Positions 56,320-59,108 of a stretch of 59,108 nt of DNA are shown piece after piece. Origin of the DNA: Oscillospiraceae bacterium. GTDB lineage: Bacteria > Bacillota > Clostridia > Oscillospirales > Oscillospiraceae. The notes under the pieces were generated by a model. It made no database searches. It worked only from the letters and a program-made list of their open reading frames with translations, and was not told where the DNA came from. Where the stretch lies: assembly GCA_017538965.1 (NCBI GenBank), contig JAFYHU010000031.1, positions 1-59,108 of the forward strand. The letters are read 5' to 3'. Numbering within the stretch: the stretch's first letter is position 1; the number at the start of each line of letters is the position of its first letter. Both the position numbers and the translations under genes were made by a program.

Positions 56320-57219
56320 ATGCGGAAGTTTTTGCGTGTATGCCGCGTCATCTCGAGGATTCTGATCATCCTGAGCGTGGCGGCGATTCTGCTTCTTTAT
56401 TATGCCCGCCCGGACAGCTTCGCCTTCCTTGGCATCGATGGCCCTGCGAGCGACAGCTTCTGGAAGGTCTTTGCGACGACCCTGGCCATGGCAGCCGTAA
56501 TGTTTGCGGCTTCCGACTGGGCATTTACGAGCGTGGAGGAGAAGGACTTTCTGGTGACCCTTTCTTCGTCCGTCCTGCGCCCCTGCTACGATGAGCACGA
56601 TCTCAGCGACAAGCACTATGCGAAGGCGGCCTCGGCCGACGAGGTGGACTTCAACGCGAACCTGCGCGAAGTCATCGACGGAAAGGAACGCGTTCTGCAG
56701 GAGCTGGCCTGGGAGAGAAAGAACAACAAGCGGCTGAAGAGCAAGGCTGCCGGCAACAGCATTGTCAGCCTGATCTTCTTCCTGGCGGCGCTGTTCTTCC
56801 TGATTTACCCGATCGTGATGTTTATCCTGCGGGGACAGCTGCTGATGCTGCCGGACGGCAGCTTCATGCCGTACTTCACCGCCGCGGCCGTGATGCTGAC
56901 GATCATCATCCTCTGTGACAACACCGGCTATCGGAATCTGCAGCGCAGACTGAACACGATCCTGTCGATCCGCAACCGGAACGACGGCCTTGAAGATGCC
57001 CCGGCCGTATTGCCGGCGGCCCCCGCCCCGATTCCGGCGCCCGCGCCCGCCGCGGTGCCCGTCCCCGCACCCGCGCCTGCCCCCGCCCCGGCAGCAGAGC
57101 CGATCTTCCGGGAGGAAAACATCGTTTCCGAAGCCGCCGCAGCGGTTCCGGAGACCCCGACGGAGTCGGGAGCCGTGTTTGAGAGCCTGGAGCCTGAAGA
57201 AGACAGTCCGGAATACTGA
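56320..57219 (+). CDS. membrane protein with C-terminal Ala-Pro-rich tail, unknown function
   Basis: I do not recognise this family. The 299-residue protein has four hydrophobic segments: near residues 10-27 (ISRILIILSVAAILLLYY), 48-66 (VFATTLAMAAVMFAASDWAF), 150-170 (SLIFFLAALFFLIYPIVMFI) and 185-202 (FTAAAVMLTIIILCDN). A soluble loop lies between the second and third. The cytoplasmic-side tail contains an Ala-Pro repeat of some 40 residues, then an acidic end. The ribosome site AGAGGAGG is good. The Ala-Pro segment probably acts as a spacer. The next gene is 48 bases away. Confidence 0.65.
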   Translation: MRKFLRVCRVISRILIILSVAAILLLYYARPDSFAFLGIDGPASDSFWKVFATTLAMAAVMFAASDWAFTSVEEKDFLVTLSSSVLRPCYDEHDLSDKHYAKAASADEVDFNANLREVIDGKERVLQELAWERKNNKRLKSKAAGNSIVSLIFFLAALFFLIYPIVMFILRGQLLMLPDGSFMPYFTAAAVMLTIIILCDNTGYRNLQRRLNTILSIRNRNDGLEDAPAVLPAAPAPIPAPAPAAVPVPAPAPAPAPAAEPIFREENIVSEAAAAVPETPTESGAVFESLEPEEDSPEY

Positions 57220-57267
57220 GCCGGAGAGACGCTTACTATTATATAATAATATAGAAGGAGCATACGG

Positions 57268-58539
57268 ATGAACTACAGGGACTGCAGCAAGACCGAACTG
57301 CTGGAAGAGCAGAAAGCCTGCCGCGCGGCCTTTGAGGCGCTGAAGGAAAAATACCTGAAGCTGGACATGTCCCGCGGCAAGCCGGGCAGAGAACAGCTGG
57401 ACGCGGTAAGTGACATTCTGACCGTCCTGAACCAGGCGGAAGACTGCCTCGTCGACGGCATGGACGTGCGCAACTACGGCGGCCTTGCCGGCCTGCCGAG
57501 TGCCAAAGCGCTGTTTGCCGAAATTCTCGGCTGCAAGCCGGAGGAATGCTTTATCGGCGGCAGCGCGAGTCTGACCCTGATGTATGACACCATCTCCAAG
57601 GCCTATACGCACGGGCTGCTGCACAGCCCGCAGCCCTGGGCGAAGCTGGACAAAGTGAAGTTTCTCTGCCCGGCGCCGGGCTATGACCGGCATTTCCGGA
57701 TTACCGAGAGCTTCGGAGCCGAACTGATCACCGTCGCCATGACCCCGACCGGCCCGGACATGGATGCCGTGGAGGAACTGGTGAAAGACCCGGCCGTCAA
57801 GGGCATCTGGTGCGTACCGAAATACTCGAACCCCGACGGCATCGTCTACAGCGTCGAGACCATCCGCCGCTTTGCGAACCTGAAGCCGGCCGCGCCCGAC
57901 TTTATCATCATGTGGGACAATGCCTACTGCGTACACGAGTTCGACGGCGACTTTGTCCCCTTCCCCGACATCCTGAGCCTCTGCCGCGAGGCCGGCAGCC
58001 CTGACATGGTGTTTGAGTATGCCTCGACCTCGAAAATCACCTTCCCGGGCGCGGGCATCTCGGTCATGGCGGCGAGCGAGGCAAACCAGAAGTATATGCA
58101 GAAGCTGATGGGCGTGCAGATGATCAGCTATGACAAGGTCAACCAGCTGCGCCATGTGCGCTATCTGAAGGATAAGGAAGGCACGCTGCAGGTGATGAAG
58201 AAGCACGCGGCGATCCTGAAGCCGAAATTCGACATGGTGCTGGAGACCCTCGAGCGCGAGATCGCGCCGCTGGGCATCGCCGAGTGGCAGAAGCCCAAAG
58301 GCGGCTACTTCGTCAGCGTGAACACAATGGATGGCATCGCCGGGCGCACGCTGGCTCTGTGCAAGGAAGCCGGCGTCGTGATGACCGCCGCCGGGGCAAC
58401 CTTCCCCTACGGAAAAGACCCGCACGACAGCAACATCCGCATCGCGCCCAGCCTGCCGCCGGTGGCCGAGCTGGAGCAGGCGATGGAAGTCTTCTGCGTC
58501 AGCATGCGCCTCGCCGCGCTGGAGAAACTGCTGGGATAA
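57268..58539 (+). CDS. PLP-dependent aminotransferase (aspartate aminotransferase, MocR-like core)
   Basis: A 423-residue fold-type I aminotransferase of the Asp_aminotransf (PF12897) group. The opening KLDMSRGKPGREQLDAVSDI and YGGLAGLPSAKALFAEILG are distinctive. The PLP site shows WCVPKYSNPDGIVYS, IMWDNAYCVHEF and the internal-aldimine lysine in ASTSKITFPGAGISVMA. IRIAPSLPPV carries the substrate-binding Arg. Members are probably aspartate or broad-specificity transaminases. GAAGGAGC precedes the ATG. The ~50-base gap upstream is AT-rich and may hold a promoter. Confidence 0.9.
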   Translation: MNYRDCSKTELLEEQKACRAAFEALKEKYLKLDMSRGKPGREQLDAVSDILTVLNQAEDCLVDGMDVRNYGGLAGLPSAKALFAEILGCKPEECFIGGSASLTLMYDTISKAYTHGLLHSPQPWAKLDKVKFLCPAPGYDRHFRITESFGAELITVAMTPTGPDMDAVEELVKDPAVKGIWCVPKYSNPDGIVYSVETIRRFANLKPAAPDFIIMWDNAYCVHEFDGDFVPFPDILSLCREAGSPDMVFEYASTSKITFPGAGISVMAASEANQKYMQKLMGVQMISYDKVNQLRHVRYLKDKEGTLQVMKKHAAILKPKFDMVLETLEREIAPLGIAEWQKPKGGYFVSVNTMDGIAGRTLALCKEAGVVMTAAGATFPYGKDPHDSNIRIAPSLPPVAELEQAMEVFCVSMRLAALEKLLG

Positions 58540-58542
58540 GCT

Positions 58543-58735
58543 TCGTGCTCCCCGGAAGCTGGTACCGTTTCGCGGCCAGAGACAGTTTGTGCCCCTGTCA
58601 TACCCTCTGCTGCCGCGATTCATAAAGAGAGAGGCTGTGTTTTCCCTCTCAGAAAGCGCGGATCAGAAGTCTGGAGCGAGGGAACGGCCTGTCTCCCGCG
58701 CAATGGCAGAAAGCTGCGAACGTGCGCCCATAAGA
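58543..58735 (+). repeat. R1 repeat, long form (L2), candidate structured RNA
   Basis: Starts CGTGCTCCCCGGAAGC and CCGTTTCGCGGC, continues to CTGCCGCGATTCATA, and ends in the R1 core (58655-58709: GCGCGG, GAGCGAGGGA, CCGCGC, AATGGCAG). It aligns over its whole length with the L1 element upstream of gyrB. TCGCGGC/GCCGCGA pair in both. An intrinsic terminator follows 8 bases later. It could be a small-RNA gene or an inert repeat. Confidence 0.7.
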
Positions 58736-58742
58736 ATTGACG

Positions 58743-58772
58743 AAAAGACCACCATACACGGTGGTCTTTTCG
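58743..58772 (+). terminator. terminator after the L2 element
   Basis: Stem AAAAGACCACC/GGTGGTCTTTT with a T-run built into the arm. Confidence 0.9.
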
Positions 58773-58831
58773 GCGCCCGGACACAAGATACAGATAGACA
58801 AAAAAAGATGGGAATTTTGCGAAAAAATTGC

Positions 58832-58860
58832 TTGACTTTTGCCTTTCCGGGTGCTATATT
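58832..58860 (+). promoter_or_regulatory. promoter P1 of a probable rRNA operon
   Basis: TTGACT (58832-58837) and TATATT (58855-58860), 17-base spacer. A second, similar promoter follows 100 bases downstream. Confidence 0.75.
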
Positions 58861-58934
58861 AGCCAAGCGCCTTGAGAAACGGGCGCAGGATTTCTATCAA
58901 CCGAACAAAATTGAGAGAATTAGAAAAATATTTC

Positions 58935-58963
58935 TTGACTTTCAGGTTTGGCTGTGGTATTCT
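58935..58963 (+). promoter_or_regulatory. promoter P2 of a probable rRNA operon
   Basis: TTGACT (58935-58940) and TATTCT (58958-58963), 17-base spacer. The following leader contains CCTTGAAAATTGAACAATG, a phrase common in clostridial rRNA leaders. The window ends before any mature 16S sequence, so the downstream rRNA is inferred. Confidence 0.7.
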
Positions 58964-59108
58964 ATATAAGCTGCCGCAAGGCGGTGGATGTACCTTGAAA
59001 ATTGAACAATGTAAGAAGCTTATGCTAAATAAGCACCAGAACGGGATTTTAAATGGAGCATTTAAAATATGACTCCGAAATTCTTTTGAGAGCTGGAAAG
59101 CGAATCAA

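Noticed and set aside
57010-57100. GC-rich repeat near 57 kb as a possible regulatory repeat
   Set aside because: It is in frame and encodes the Ala-Pro tail of the membrane protein.

Overview
The window looks like the replication-origin neighbourhood of a moderately GC-rich Gram-positive (Bacillota, class Clostridia). The evidence is the order dnaA-dnaN-yaaA-recF-remB-gyrB-gyrA, a tryptophan T-box leader, consensus parS sites, an LPXTG pilin and low-GC-type promoters and Shine-Dalgarno sequences. Genus cannot be fixed from this sequence. The canonical rpmH-rnpA-yidC-jag-mnmG-rsmG block is absent; mscL, serS, parB and parA sit directly upstream of dnaA.

Layout. 0-2.9 kb: a partial tryptophan operon (trpD-trpC-trpF) behind a Trp-specific T-box. 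2.9-20 kb: one leftward block, dnaA-dnaN-yaaA-recF-remB-gyrB-gyrA-rnhA-mfd-prsA-type foldase-M3 peptidase-YhaM nuclease, mostly with ATGA overlaps or short gaps. 20-24 kb: mscL, serS, parB, parA, still leftward, ending in two parS sites. At about 24 kb gene direction flips; almost everything to the right reads rightward, as expected at an origin. 24-25 kb: a DUF559 nuclease gene wrapped in palindromic repeats lies between parS sites 2 and 3. 25-34 kb: rpsT, a lipid kinase, asnS, a secreted glycosidase-like protein, a Na/Pi transporter, asparaginase, a TtcA-like protein and an AbiE toxin-antitoxin pair. 34-37 kb: a YitT membrane protein and fumC. 37-44 kb: an accessory segment with an orphan pilin, a second DUF559 gene in the same repeats, an AlbA_2/ATPase protein, cutC, a RelB/ParE pair, an orphan HigA and remnants of LPXTG genes. 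44-59 kb: an alkyl-sulfatase-like hydrolase, a sugar ABC transporter plus L-arabinose isomerase, a lipoprotein, a cytoplasmic alpha-amylase, a SHOCT protein, a macrodomain protein, a membrane protein, an aminotransferase, and tandem promoters that probably feed an rRNA operon just beyond the right edge.

The most unusual content is between the genes. Four interspersed palindromic repeat families (called R1-R4 here) recur, plus a 75-bp module (M) that appears inside the loops of two different palindromes and is missing from a third, empty one. Hairpin arms differ completely between copies yet remain complementary. Two DUF559 (Vsr-like) nuclease genes are each embedded in R3 repeats. Together these suggest a repeat-plus-nuclease system resembling REPIN/RAYT in logic but with a different protein. 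Two R1 copies are the 3' part of a longer element of about 170-195 nt that may be a structured RNA.
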